A stretch of 64,000 nt of DNA from JBPYCR01 sp051846915 (GCF_051846915.1 NZ_JBPYCR010000017.1:1-64000); one strand, 5' to 3'. Positions 15,043 to 24,186 are shown, numbered from the stretch's first letter. The notes: a model not told the origin generated them from the sequence alone. Numbers and translations: made by a program.

Positions 15043-15777
15043 TTAACCGTGCTCTTCTTCAGCTGGCAGCTCGTACCACCTTACTCTTTCACCTACATAG
15101 CTACGTAGTTTCCACTTAAAAGACTTAGGCTCTTTCTCGATTGCTTTATTAAGTATATTTATACGATCAACAACTTCATTTTGTAGATTCATTTCCTTAG
15201 CATGATATTTAAGTTTTTCTAAATTACCTGTAATCGTCCTCCAAAAACCCCAATCTTTAGAAAGTATTGATGAAATATAAGATATGTTTATTTCTTCGTC
15301 ATTATCCCCAACTTCATGATCTTTAAATACGGCAAGTGCATCTGTAATATCTTTTTTATTTACTTCTATAATTTGAAGTTTTGTTAGGATCAAATCAGAA
15401 AGCGAAAGTGTATAAGCTTCTGTTTCAAGTCTTTCTCTAAGATCAATCGTATGACAAAGCTTCATTTTATCTAAAAAAACATCTACTTGCCTATGATTTT
15501 CTTCGTCCCAAAAGAATAATCTTTCGTGACCATACATTGTATTAAATTCATGATCACCTATATATCCAGCATCCATAAATAACGTTTGAATAGAACTAGA
15601 TGACTTGCTGTATCCGATAACGTCTATATCGCTATACTCTCTTTTAAACGGAGATTGAGCAGCGGATGGGCATTTTAAATAAATCGCTAAACCTCCCAAT
15701 AGTTTTAAAGGCAAGTTATTTTTTTCTGCCAAGTCAATAATTCGTTCAGCTTCCTCTCTAATATCTTTTTTAATCAC
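15043..15777 (-). CDS. Nucleotidyltransferase-fold protein
   Basis: A 244-residue protein with an N-terminal polymerase-beta-like nucleotidyltransferase core: GGLAIYL, then EYSDIDVIGY with the two Asp of the metal site, and a third acidic position at RQVDVFLD. The C-terminal half is helical and charged. Relatives include AbiEii/MNT-type transferases, and others act on small molecules such as antibiotics. Its place within an amine-catabolic operon suggests adenylylation of a metabolite or protein, or a regulatory role, but nothing in the sequence shows the acceptor. Confidence 0.65.
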   Translation of the reverse strand: MIKKDIREEAERIIDLAEKNNLPLKLLGGLAIYLKCPSAAQSPFKREYSDIDVIGYSKSSSSIQTLFMDAGYIGDHEFNTMYGHERLFFWDEENHRQVDVFLDKMKLCHTIDLRERLETEAYTLSLSDLILTKLQIIEVNKKDITDALAVFKDHEVGDNDEEINISYISSILSKDWGFWRTITGNLEKLKYHAKEMNLQNEVVDRINILNKAIEKEPKSFKWKLRSYVGERVRWYELPAEEEHG

Positions 15778-15842
15778 TACTTCACCTCACTATTTATCTG
15801 TTTTTATCTGACTTGCCAATTTATAGAAATACTAACTATGAA

Positions 15843-16811
15843 CTATCCAGTAACGAGTTGATGTGCTAGAACCCCATCCTCACTAACCGTAATTAAAGCA
15901 CCATCCAAAACTCCTTCTCCATACCGACTTCCTGGATTTATACATATGGTTTTTCCTATTGTGGTAGAACCTTTAGATTCATGTATATGACCATGAAGAG
16001 ATAATATCGGCTGAAATTCCTCGATAACTTGTCTTACTGCCTTGCTCCCAACAGGAACCATATTTGGTGCTCCCCCATTAAACACCATCGAAAGATCACC
16101 TTTAAGTTCCGCTGCAATATCCAGCGAAGAATTATATGGCGGTACATGAAAATTAAATATTGACGGGCGGTCATTATCGAGAGTTTTAGCCAATGTGCTT
16201 AACCGTTCATAAAGTTTTTCTTCCGATAATTCACGGGGACTATTAAATGGCGTTTCATTTGCATAACTACTGCCAATTATCTGACACGGCCCAATGTCTG
16301 CCACTTTGTTTTCAATGTAAGTGACAAATTCGGATTCTATAAAAACGTCATCAATATACCATTCATCATCATTTCCACCAATTGCATATAAATCGATCCC
16401 AATAGGTTCTAATCTTTCTTTAGCAATTTCCATCCATCTTGTTACACTGTCTTTCATCAATTTATCAAAGACTTGCTTTTTCAATATTTCATCATTGTTT
16501 ATCTGTTCTACTTCATCTTGTGTTGTGCGATATGGATAAAATCCATTAAACCGTATCGTTTTTTCTAATTGCTCCACTTCGGACTCTGTATGCAATTCAT
16601 GATCTTTATTAAGAAAACTTGCGCTCCATGTACTTCCGTTTGAAACAATTGGAATTACTGCTTTTCCGGTTAGATCCCCACCTAAAACCAGGGCTTGGGC
16701 ATCATAAAATTTTGCTGCATTAATAAATTTCATAAAACACCTTTCCGACCCATGAACATCCCCAGCATAAAATATCTTAAATCCCTTTTTTCTTTTTTTG
16801 AAAAATAACAT
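15843..16811 (-). CDS. Calcineurin-like metallophosphoesterase
   Basis: A 322-residue soluble phosphoesterase. Blocks occur in order: AGDVHG (about residue 17), GGDLTG, GGNDDEW, a single His in FHVPPYN, and HGHIHES near residue 275. These give the full two-metal site. Such enzymes cleave phosphomono- or diesters, including cyclic nucleotides and nucleotidylated compounds. It lies between the permease (36 nt upstream) and the nucleotidyltransferase gene (65 nt downstream). A transferase/esterase pair could add and remove a nucleotide; that is inference. Confidence 0.8.
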   Translation of the reverse strand: MLFFKKRKKGFKIFYAGDVHGSERCFMKFINAAKFYDAQALVLGGDLTGKAVIPIVSNGSTWSASFLNKDHELHTESEVEQLEKTIRFNGFYPYRTTQDEVEQINNDEILKKQVFDKLMKDSVTRWMEIAKERLEPIGIDLYAIGGNDDEWYIDDVFIESEFVTYIENKVADIGPCQIIGSSYANETPFNSPRELSEEKLYERLSTLAKTLDNDRPSIFNFHVPPYNSSLDIAAELKGDLSMVFNGGAPNMVPVGSKAVRQVIEEFQPILSLHGHIHESKGSTTIGKTICINPGSRYGEGVLDGALITVSEDGVLAHQLVTG

Positions 16812-16847
16812 GCCCTTCCCCCTCTATATAGAAATATTATACTTAAA

Positions 16848-18464
16848 TCACTCAGGCGGAATTTCTTTATAGGAAAGAGAAATATCTACTCCTTTAGAGC
16901 GTTGAATCCATTTCGATATAAAATAAAATGGAATAGAACCTAAGTATATAATTAATACGATATAAACCATTTTTCGATCAGTGATCCAACTAGTACCTGA
17001 ATTAGGATCCATTAATAGAACCCCTACAATGAACAGCATAGCAATTAAGCTTAATGCGCCAACTACAGAAATAGTCGGGAATCCAAAAACCTTTCCGTTA
17101 AAGGCAGATCCTTTCCACGTATCCGGTTGTTTATATGGGAAGAAAATTCCTGCTATCGATACAAATACTAATACCATAGTTACTCCGAGTAAACCTGTTA
17201 ACAAAGTCAAACCTGGGACAAAGGCTGATAATGCTACACTAAAACACGATAAAATTCCGATAATCGATACTGCTACAACTGGACTTCTTGTCTTTTCATT
17301 AACACTACTAACCTTTCGAGAAACGAGACCATCAAAGGACCAAGCAAACAAACTTCTACTTACAGATATAATTGTTTGTGGAACCCATAAGGCAAACTGG
17401 ACAACTAGTCCTAATGCGATAATGATAGCGATTAACATATTGCCGGAACTTATAGCTGCCATTTCAACATACGTAGGCATAAATGAATACCCGACATCAT
17501 TAACCGGTGCTAGTGTTGCAGAGCCTAAAAATAGTTTCCCTATACTTTTTTCATAGGCAAATATTAGAAGAAGTACAATAACAACTGATATTCCAAGAGC
17601 ACCAGGCATGGCCCACGTGTGTATTCCCTTTCCCCTTTTTATTTCCCCTGAGAAGTATGCTGACTGAAATATATTACCGAAAATGAATAACGGAAGAGTC
17701 ATTGCTAGAATAGTTTGTTTTGTGCTCGTCACCTCAGGAACAACAAATGCACCAGATTCAATAACCTTATCGTAAGCGTTATCAATGTTTAAAGCACTCA
17801 TGTAACTATTAAAGGCTTCTGGAAAGCCACGACTCATAATGAATATAACAATGATCGGCAATATTATTGCCCCTATTAGGTATAGCGCAAACCCCCAACG
17901 TTGAATCCGCATAAATGTTTTTAAGCCAGTTCCAAAAATAAACATTGCACCGGAAAGCAGTACGAGCGTGATCCCTATAATAAAAATTCCTAAAGGTTGT
18001 ACACTGTATTCTGCCAATGCTAGAATGTTAGGTGAACCTGTAAATGCTGCTAACACTCTGAACAATGTAGATAAACCAAATTCCGCAAGATAGGTACTAT
18101 AAAGTCCTATAAAAAATAGCATCCAAACAACAAAATTCCAATTACTCATAAAACCAAACAATGGGTGTACACTTCTTGAACCCCAAACATAGTCAGCTCC
18201 TGAACGCGGCATTGCACTACTCATCATTGCGTATAAAAACGCTGTCGGTAAACAAAGTATTCCACATAACAGGGTGGTCAAATAAAGATTTGCCCCAACG
18301 TAATATGCATACCCATAACTTAAAATAAAAATAGTAGCAAGAGGTATGGAAGACCAAAGTAAATTATAAAATGCAGAGTCAAATCCTGAAGCATCTCTAA
18401 CTAAACCAGTTGCATTTCTTGTGAAAACGGTTGTTGCTTGCTGTTTCGGCATGCTTTTTGACAT
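16848..18464 (-). CDS. APC-superfamily amino acid permease
   Basis: A 538-residue transporter with about 12 helices and the N-terminal APC pattern (ATGLVRDASGFDSAFYNL, then PRSGADYVWGSR). The class imports or exchanges amino acids or amines with protons. The ATG at 18464 is chosen over a start 16 codons upstream because AAGGAGGAT precedes it. It follows the nitrilase-like gene by 44 nt and probably brings in the compound the operon breaks down. Confidence 0.85.
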   Translation of the reverse strand: MSKSMPKQQATTVFTRNATGLVRDASGFDSAFYNLLWSSIPLATIFILSYGYAYYVGANLYLTTLLCGILCLPTAFLYAMMSSAMPRSGADYVWGSRSVHPLFGFMSNWNFVVWMLFFIGLYSTYLAEFGLSTLFRVLAAFTGSPNILALAEYSVQPLGIFIIGITLVLLSGAMFIFGTGLKTFMRIQRWGFALYLIGAIILPIIVIFIMSRGFPEAFNSYMSALNIDNAYDKVIESGAFVVPEVTSTKQTILAMTLPLFIFGNIFQSAYFSGEIKRGKGIHTWAMPGALGISVVIVLLLIFAYEKSIGKLFLGSATLAPVNDVGYSFMPTYVEMAAISSGNMLIAIIIALGLVVQFALWVPQTIISVSRSLFAWSFDGLVSRKVSSVNEKTRSPVVAVSIIGILSCFSVALSAFVPGLTLLTGLLGVTMVLVFVSIAGIFFPYKQPDTWKGSAFNGKVFGFPTISVVGALSLIAMLFIVGVLLMDPNSGTSWITDRKMVYIVLIIYLGSIPFYFISKWIQRSKGVDISLSYKEIPPE

Positions 18465-18508
18465 AATTTTATCCTCCTTATATACCTGCTTTTTAAGTGA
18501 TTTTATTA

Positions 18509-19300
18509 TCATTCAGATAATATGGAATACAAGTTATTTTGCCTGTTTATAACGTAACTGAGTTTGGGGTCGCCACTTTTAGATATGTCAAGCTCGACCG
18601 TTTTAACCCCGCTAAATTTCCTCATATTAAGCACTTCATTACCTAACGCATCAATAACCATGCTATCACCACAAAATTTCAAATCATTTTCTATACCTAA
18701 TCGGTTACAAATGACTACTGGAATTTCATTTTCCATTGCCCTTGATTTAGCATATATATAATGAAATTCTTCATAAGGATCCATATTCGCATTGATTATG
18801 ATAATTAAATCTGCTTCCATCAATTTAAGTGCTCTTGCTATTTCAGGAAATTCCACGTCAAAACAAATCATAAGACCAATTTTACCTAATGAAGTATTGA
18901 TAACTTTAAATTGAGAACCAGCAACAAAGTACTTTTTTTCATCGTGAAATAAATGTGTTTTTCTGTATACGCCCAAAAGCTCTCCAAATGAATTTATAAT
19001 AGCTGATGAAATATAATATTGATTATCATCTCCCTTTTCAGCAAATCCGAATACTGTATATATCGAATTGTTTTTGCAGTATTGTTTGATTGCATTAATG
19101 CTTGGCCCATCTATCCTCTCCGCCAAATTTTCCACTTCATCCCCCACAGAATAACCAGTTAAAAACAGCTCTGGGAAGACAACAATCTGTGATTGCTCTT
19201 CTTTTGCCTTTAGAAAACCCTTTTTCATTAAGTTAAGATTAAATGACTTATCTCCTAACTTTGGTGTTTCCTGAGCTAAAGATATTTTTATTTGTTTCAA
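18509..19300 (-). CDS. Carbon-nitrogen hydrolase (nitrilase superfamily)
   Basis: A 263-residue amidase of the nitrilase superfamily. The catalytic Glu44 (VFPELFL), Lys114 (YRKTHLF) and Cys146 (MICFDVEFP) are all present. Members hydrolyse omega-amides, N-carbamoyl amines and similar C-N bonds. The gene is first in the leftward operon, with AAGGAGG before its ATG. With a permease and a ureohydrolase downstream, a carbamoyl or amide intermediate of a guanidino pathway is a reasonable but unproven substrate. Confidence 0.87.
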   Translation of the reverse strand: MKQIKISLAQETPKLGDKSFNLNLMKKGFLKAKEEQSQIVVFPELFLTGYSVGDEVENLAERIDGPSINAIKQYCKNNSIYTVFGFAEKGDDNQYYISSAIINSFGELLGVYRKTHLFHDEKKYFVAGSQFKVINTSLGKIGLMICFDVEFPEIARALKLMEADLIIIINANMDPYEEFHYIYAKSRAMENEIPVVICNRLGIENDLKFCGDSMVIDALGNEVLNMRKFSGVKTVELDISKSGDPKLSYVINRQNNLYSILSE

Positions 19301-19331
19301 TATAAAACCTCCTTGTAATTTACTTATATGC

Positions 19332-19357
19332 TATAAGTCTATTTAATAGGACTTATA
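19332..19357. promoter_or_regulatory. 26-bp near-palindrome upstream of the nitrilase operon
   Basis: TATAAGTC and GACTTATA arms separated by 10 nt, 32 nt upstream of the first gene's start. It fits an operator for a dimeric regulator, overlapping the promoter or 5' leader of the whole five-gene unit. No regulator gene is adjacent. Confidence 0.5.
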
Positions 19358-19464
19358 CATTATTAAAATATGTTTTATAAAAGTTTTATAAATCATCTTA
19401 TGCATTCGTAGACATTTTTATTTCAGGATATTTTTGTAAGTCGAATAGGAGATGACGGATAACA

Positions 19465-19647
19465 CCGACATATTTATACTTTAGAATCATTTGAAGATAT
19501 GGAAAAAGGGGACATTTTACAAGTTGTAGCAGACTGCCCAGCTTCAGTTAAAAATGTGCCTGAAGAAGTTGTGAAACACGGGTATAAACTCATGAAAGAT
19601 CCAGAGAAAAAGGGCCGGGATTTGTACTTCTATTTTTTAGCAGGGTA
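19465..19647 (+). pseudogene. Truncated second tusA copy
   Basis: From about codon 20 of tusA to its stop, this stretch repeats 13364-13594 almost exactly. In the last 160 nt I count six differences, four of them silent. The 5' part with the CPxP cysteine and the start codon is gone, as is any yeeE copy. It is therefore a dead remnant of a paralogous yeeE-tusA unit. The silent bias shows that it diverged while still functional. Confidence 0.8.
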
Positions 19648-19696
19648 AATAGGCTTTTCAGTTTATTATTTCATAAAAATAAGGTATACTAACATT

Positions 19697-19845
19697 AGAA
19701 ATTCATAATATAATAAAAGACCACCCATGCTGTAAATGGATGGTCTATCGTGTAATAGCCCTTCAAAGGGGCGACTCGCAAAATAGAGTTGAAAATAACT
19801 ACCCTATTCGCTTGACAGGCACAAGGGTGGTTATTTTCTTTTTTC
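19697..19845 (+). ncRNA. Antisense antitoxin RNA, copy A (TxpA/RatA-like module)
   Basis: A TATACT -10 box at 19685-19690 heads a roughly 150-nt RNA. It contains a hairpin (GACCACCCATG...ATGGATGGTC), the conserved AGCCCTTCAAAGGGGCGACTCGC segment and an ending terminator stem (AATAAC...GTGGTTATT). Its 3' end overlaps the end of the small toxin frame on the other strand, as in type I modules of Bacillus. The toxin it faces is broken by an intron. It resembles copies at 25.4 and 38.6 kb. Confidence 0.6.
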
Positions 19846-19898
19846 TGACAATACGGCAACGATAAGTGCTCCAAAAGTGAGCATTATAATCATTGACT

Positions 19899-21741
19899 GT
19901 CGAGTAAACATACACCTCACGATGCATGCTCCTCATACCATTATTCACATAATAAGTCATCTCGAAAAGTAGTCATTACCCTTGGTCTTATTATGGGGTG
20001 TTTCTTTAGCACTTTATTAAAGTTTCCCCATGTGTAGCTTCTTCTTTGACTTCTCCTGTTTAGCCATTTGAACATCAATTGGATAACGTCTTCTCTGAAC
20101 CTTGCAACCATTTTGGAGTTACCAGCGACACAGTAATAGTTGTAGTAACCTCGCAATATACGATTTAGCTTATCGATTAGTACTTTTGTATCAGCCACAT
20201 ATACCGCTTTCTTAAACCACATTTTCAATCCTTTTAGTTTATCCTTGTATTTCTTGGCGCTTGTTTTGACCTCTACTGTAAAATACCCATTTCGTGCTAT
20301 TTTACAATAGTGTGTGAAGCCTAGGAAATCAAAAGTTTCTGGTTTATTTCTCCTGTGTGGTAACTTTTCATTGGCATATTTCCCAAATGCAATTGTTTTT
20401 GTTTTATTCTCCGCAAGTTCTAGGCCGAATTTATTCATTCTTTCTTTTAGGCTTTTGAGAAATCTTCTACTGTCTCCTTGATATTTAAAACAGCACACAA
20501 AATCATCGGCATATCTTATAATTTCGCATGCGCCATCACTTACATGCTTCACTCGATATTCAAACCATAAATCTAGTACATAGTGTAGATATATATTAGA
20601 AAGTATTGGGGACACTATCGATCCCTGTGGCATTCCTTTTGTAGTGAATACAAATTTATCGTCCTCTATGATTCCGGCATTTAGCATCTTCTTGATAAGC
20701 TTGATTATGTTTGGGTCTTTTATTCTATGTTTTATAAATTCTATGACCCAGTTGTGGTCTACGTTATTGAAGAACCCTTTTATATCTGCATCTACAATGT
20801 GATTTATAGGTTTATAGCGTATAACCGTATTTAGCTTCCTGAGTGCATGATGACAGCTACGTTTGGGTCTAAACCCATATGAGCTATCAAGAAAGTTCGG
20901 CTCATAAATGGCTTCCAAGATTTTACTTAACCCTAGTTGAACCAACTTATCTTCAAAACATGGTATTCCTAATGGTCTAAAGTCTCTATTTCCCTTCGGA
21001 ATATACGTGCGTTTAGCTGGTTGTGGTTTATATTGGTTTGTTTTCAATTTTTCCACTAAGATTTCGATATTTTCATTTAAGTTCGTTTCGTATTCATCTT
21101 TGGTAACTCTGTCAATGCCATACGCCTTATATCTGTCCACTTCTGCAAAACATCGTTTGAGCATTTCTTCATTCAGTAAGTGATATAGAGATGTAAAGGC
21201 TTGATTCTTGTTTTGAGCTGATTTATTAGCTATCCTATTTAATTGCGTTCCCACATATCCCCTGCCCCTGTGTACAGTATGTGTTTCCTGTAAATAGGTC
21301 AATGTTATGTAACCTCCTTTTCTCCTCTAGAATTACCTAGTATCATCAATACTATGAGGTTATCCGACTCCCACTGGGCCATTTGATGTCCTTCCTTTGT
21401 ATCGGTTGTATATCATACTCTAAAAAAAAAATAGAGAGCCTAGTGGGTCTCGCAGGTTTCCACTTATTCATTGTGTATCATGCTTGGCTCTTAGACCCCT
21501 GAAAAGTTATTTCATCCTTGCTGATAGGCGTTTGAAATAATGTTGCTTTCCCACTATTCGAATTGGTCAGCCTTTCCGATTGACATTAAGAGGCTCAATC
21601 ACATTCAAGCCTAATACCTAACTGTCTACGCTTAAACATTAGAATTGCTCCTAATGCTCCAAGACTCGCTACTGATTTCTCAGCCAGATTTATCAGATGG
21701 GATTTCCACCCATTAAAATAAGTGCAATTGCCTGCACGCAC
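19899..21741 (-). mobile_element. Group II intron with RT/maturase, 1843 bp
   Basis: Limits are set by comparison with the uninterrupted toxin copy. The 5' end begins GTGCG, the group II consensus, and the 3' end finishes ...CTCGAC. Near the 3' end a hairpin closed by a GTGA loop carries an unpaired A 7 nt from the splice site, as expected for domain VI. A canonical domain V with AGC triad and GNRA loop of 34 nt is not recognised, so ribozyme activity is uncertain. The intron encodes a reverse transcriptase. The region between the RT start and 21741 holds structured RNA and no other gene. Confidence 0.8.
19941..21302 (-). CDS. ltrA: Group II intron reverse transcriptase/maturase
   Basis: A 453-residue protein. 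The RT blocks include YGFRPKRSCHHAL, the polymerase motif RYADD and KGMPQGSIVSPILSN. The maturase domain X follows (FDFLGFTHYC, then LNRILRGYYNYYC). There is no HNH endonuclease at the C-terminus, so integration would use nicks or replication forks. The protein helps splice its own intron and copies it into DNA. AAGGAGG lies 7 nt before the start codon (TTG at 21302). Confidence 0.92.
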   Translation of the reverse strand: MTYLQETHTVHRGRGYVGTQLNRIANKSAQNKNQAFTSLYHLLNEEMLKRCFAEVDRYKAYGIDRVTKDEYETNLNENIEILVEKLKTNQYKPQPAKRTYIPKGNRDFRPLGIPCFEDKLVQLGLSKILEAIYEPNFLDSSYGFRPKRSCHHALRKLNTVIRYKPINHIVDADIKGFFNNVDHNWVIEFIKHRIKDPNIIKLIKKMLNAGIIEDDKFVFTTKGMPQGSIVSPILSNIYLHYVLDLWFEYRVKHVSDGACEIIRYADDFVCCFKYQGDSRRFLKSLKERMNKFGLELAENKTKTIAFGKYANEKLPHRRNKPETFDFLGFTHYCKIARNGYFTVEVKTSAKKYKDKLKGLKMWFKKAVYVADTKVLIDKLNRILRGYYNYYCVAGNSKMVARFREDVIQLMFKWLNRRSQRRSYTWGNFNKVLKKHPIIRPRVMTTFRDDLLCE

Positions 21742-21909
21742 CAAATACTGTCATCAAGCATCACCTCCTTTCCTTGAAATGAAAAAGGAAAGAAAGCGAG
21801 CCACCACCCATGAAAGCCTTATTACACTATTTCTAGTGTACCACACACGAACATTTGTTTCTATTAATTTCCACCTATACAATCTTTTTATCCCCAGTAA
21901 AGTAAAATT

Positions 21910-22293
21910 CTACAAATGCAAATGAATTCCTTTTGATGCTAGGTTGCTTAAGCATTCTTCCATATAAGCATCATCATGCTCCGGATAGATCGGAAAACGC
22001 CTATCTTCTTCAAAAATTTCATCTTTTTTGTACATAGGACAAATTTTGCCGCGATATGCCGGATCTTCCCATAAAGGATCGTTGCGATAACCGCGATTTT
22101 TCATTTCATTTATCACCTTCATATGATACTGATACAATTTATAAGGCGAATGCTGAAACACATAATTAACAGTTGCATGTTTTTTATTCCATCCGTGGCC
22201 GCGCAGTGCACAACATTCCCGGTGCTGCCCTAGTAACTGCTGCCTCGGCAATTTAGGAATAAGCAATTCATGCCATAAACGCATTTCGTTCAC
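21910..22293 (-). CDS. Pyrimidine-dimer DNA glycosylase-like protein (PF03013/TIGR02328)
   Basis: A 127-residue member of the family that includes phage T4 endonuclease V relatives. The conserved N-terminus is MRLWHELLIPKLPRQQLLGQ, and HSPYKLYQYHM and RGYRNDPLW follow. The fold suggests a base-excision DNA repair role at UV dimers, but many bacterial members are untested. The GTG at 22293 is preceded by AGGAG; an ATG 3 codons in is also possible. Confidence 0.75.
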   Translation of the reverse strand: MNEMRLWHELLIPKLPRQQLLGQHRECCALRGHGWNKKHATVNYVFQHSPYKLYQYHMKVINEMKNRGYRNDPLWEDPAYRGKICPMYKKDEIFEEDRRFPIYPEHDDAYMEECLSNLASKGIHLHL

Positions 22294-22417
22294 CTACTTT
22301 CTCCTGTATTTTACAAAGTAATATCTGTTAGAACGGGATGGACAACCCATGAAAATTAGCTGTATAGTAAGATTTTACCCTAGCCCTCTTCGATTAATAA
22401 TAAAATGATAAAACTAA

Positions 22418-22500
22418 AATTAGGTATACCACTATGCTATACATGGATGGTCAGCTAGTCTTTCAAGGGACGGATCGCAAAACAGAACTGAAAATTGCTT
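22418..22500 (+). repeat. Degenerate antitoxin RNA remnant, copy D
   Basis: GGTATACC, ATGG-ATGGTC, CTTTCAAGGGACGGATCGCAAAA and GAACTGAAAAT follow the order of the antitoxin RNAs at 19.7, 25.4 and 38.6 kb but are decayed. The terminator half and the toxin are missing. The break lies next to an inverted repeat at 22507, suggesting insertion-sequence activity. Confidence 0.55.
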
Positions 22501-22506
22501 AATATG

Positions 22507-22560
22507 CTCCCCTTAAAGTAGACAGATTAAAAAATAAAAATCTGTTTATTTTAAGGGGAG
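22507..22560. repeat. Inverted repeat with insertion-sequence-end character
   Basis: CTCCCCTTAAA and TTTAAGGGGAG, with inner arms CAGATT/AATCTG. The outer bases resemble IS3-family termini. It may be a pair of abutting ends left after loss of an element, and it could serve as a terminator in either direction. Confidence 0.45.
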
Positions 22561-22658
22561 TATTTTCATAAGCAAAAAAGAAGTAGACCTTTAAAGGTAA
22601 AAATTATAACTTCTCTTATTATCATAATGAATAATATTACTTCCTAAATTGCAATATT

Positions 22659-23839
22659 AAATGCAACACTTTATGTGAAACCACTATATAAGATTTGTAT
22701 GTCTATTTGTTGATTGTGTGGCCTAGGCCACACAATCAACAAATTGCGCGAAATTTTCCTCCGGGGTCTCGTAGTTTAATATTTTCCGGGGGAATGTGTT
22801 CATCCAATTGGTGACTTCTGTAATGTGCTGGTCGGAGTATGCATGAATCGGTTGCCCTTTCTTTATAAAGCGTCTGAGCAGTCCATTATGGCGTTCATTC
22901 GTCCCTCTTTCCCAAGATGCATATGGATGCGCAAAATAAACATCTATTTCCTTTACTCCTCCTTGCTCGCTAAGTTCACTAAATTCGGCCCCGTTATCAG
23001 CTGTTATGCTTTTAAAAATTTGTTGAACATCTGGATATTCCTGAAATATACCTTGTATAGCATGCTGGCGCACTCTTACTTGATATGCGTTGGACAATGG
23101 CCATGCGCGTCTTTCTTTCTACAAGCGTTAGGAGTGCTTGATCTTTAGATTTGTGACCAAGAACGGTATCGATTTCCCAATGACCAAATTCCTCACGAGC
23201 TTCAATTGATTTGGGTCTTTCTTCGATGCTGGTACCAAGGATTTTCTTATTATTCCTTGATTTTGAAGACTTTGTATTTCTTCGTAGTTTCAAAACCAAA
23301 TCTATATTTTTCACTTTTAAATCACCGTTATCAATCCAGTTATATAGCGTTTTAGTGCAAGGTATGGAATTGAATTTATTTTCCTTTTTTGCATGACCAA
23401 CAACAACATCAGGTGACCAATCGTCTTTCAGTATTTTTTCTTCTGCGTATGAAATGAAATCCCAGGAAGCCATCAAGATGGTGGGAGCACCACAGTTCTT
23501 TCGATTTCCCTCGTATACTCGCACACCGGCATCTGGGAAGTATTTCTTGTAAGGTTGGCGATTGGTATCAAGTTGCTCAACTGTACCTCGTTTTAGTTCA
23601 CGTGATATGGTACTATGATCTCGCCCGATTTTATTTGCGATATCCCTTAAAGAAAGCCCTTGTTCCGAGTACGCAGCTATTTGTCCTCTTTCAATTTCAG
23701 TTAAATGTGTATAGCATCGTTTTTCCGTGTTAGAATGAGAGTGAGTCATCGTGAATTACCTCCGTATGTTTATGGTCTTAGTCAACTTTAACTATACGTG
23801 GTTTCACGATGGCTTTCTATTTATTCAGCTGTTGCATTT
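22659..23839 (-). mobile_element. IS30-family insertion sequence, second type, defective
   Basis: Outer ends AAATGCAACA (22659) and TGTTGCATTT (23830) and inner GTGAAACCAC/GTGGTTTCAC arms form the inverted repeats. The single transposase gene is frameshifted. It is distinct in sequence from the IS30 copy at 10.3 kb. Confidence 0.65.
22723..23749 (-). pseudogene. IS30-family transposase with frameshift
   Basis: The first part (23749 to about 23100) carries the helix-turn-helix (RDIANKIGRDHSTISRELKRG) and the first catalytic Asp (EFGHWEIDTVLG). The second part (from 23097) carries Asp in SITADNGAEF and Glu in WERGTNERHNG. The frame changes near 23085-23100, after ERKTRMAIV. Codons between MAIV and SNAYQVR seem to have been lost in a short deletion. 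All three catalytic acids exist, but not in one frame. Confidence 0.85.
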
Positions 23840-23953
23840 CATTTTACAATGAAGCAATAATATTACTTTACTAAAAATTCATAAATATAGGATTTATCAG
23901 TTGAAATTGATTTGTAAAGCATTTATATTGAAGAAAAGAAGGAGATGAGATCA

Positions 23954-24178
23954 GTGGCTGATTGGCTTACAAGCTTGCAGACAGACACACCACAAGAAGG
24001 TTTTGAGTTGGCTATTACACTTGCAAGAAAGGGTGTGGCATATACACAAACCTCAGCAGAAACACGTGAAAAACTCAGACCGGTTTATGCGGATGATGCA
24101 GACAGCCTTACCATGGCTTCTCAAGTAATTGCCATCCATTATCAAACGGTTGCCGCCGCAAATAATTATTGGAAGTAG
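23954..24178 (+). CDS. Small hypothetical protein
   Basis: A 74-residue soluble, mostly helical protein (ADWLTSLQTD at the start, YADDADSLTMASQV in the middle). GTG 23954 is preferred because AAGGAG lies 9-10 nt before it; ATG 23945 is too close to that site. I do not recognise the family. It is followed by a good terminator and so forms its own transcript. Confidence 0.5.
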   Translation: MADWLTSLQTDTPQEGFELAITLARKGVAYTQTSAETREKLRPVYADDADSLTMASQVIAIHYQTVAAANNYWK

Positions 24179-24186
24179 TATTACAA

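Larger units (their letters stand above)
19831..21754 (-). pseudogene. Type I holin-like toxin gene split by a group II intron
   Basis: The 5' exon is 21754-21742 (ATGACAGTATTTG, preceded by a strong AAAGGAGGTGAT site). The 3' exon is 19898-19831, starting AGTCAATG. Joined, they give 26 residues, MTVFESMIIMLTFGAL followed by IVAVLSEKRK. This is nearly the same as the intact toxin at 25563-25643. Such peptides insert in the membrane. The intron lies within codon 5. If the intron splices, toxin can still be made; otherwise the gene is dead. A false 26-codon frame starting at 19911 arises from the intron's 3' end joined to the second exon. Confidence 0.75.

Noticed and set aside
19831..19911. 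A 26-codon frame starting MFTRQSM at 19911
   Set aside because: Its first codons come from the 3' end of the group II intron. The true toxin start is at 21754 on the far side of the intron.
21722..21925. A 67-codon frame on the plus strand at the toxin leader
   Set aside because: It runs antisense to the toxin 5' region and the same peptide appears at 25625, because the toxin leader itself is duplicated. It has no start signals.
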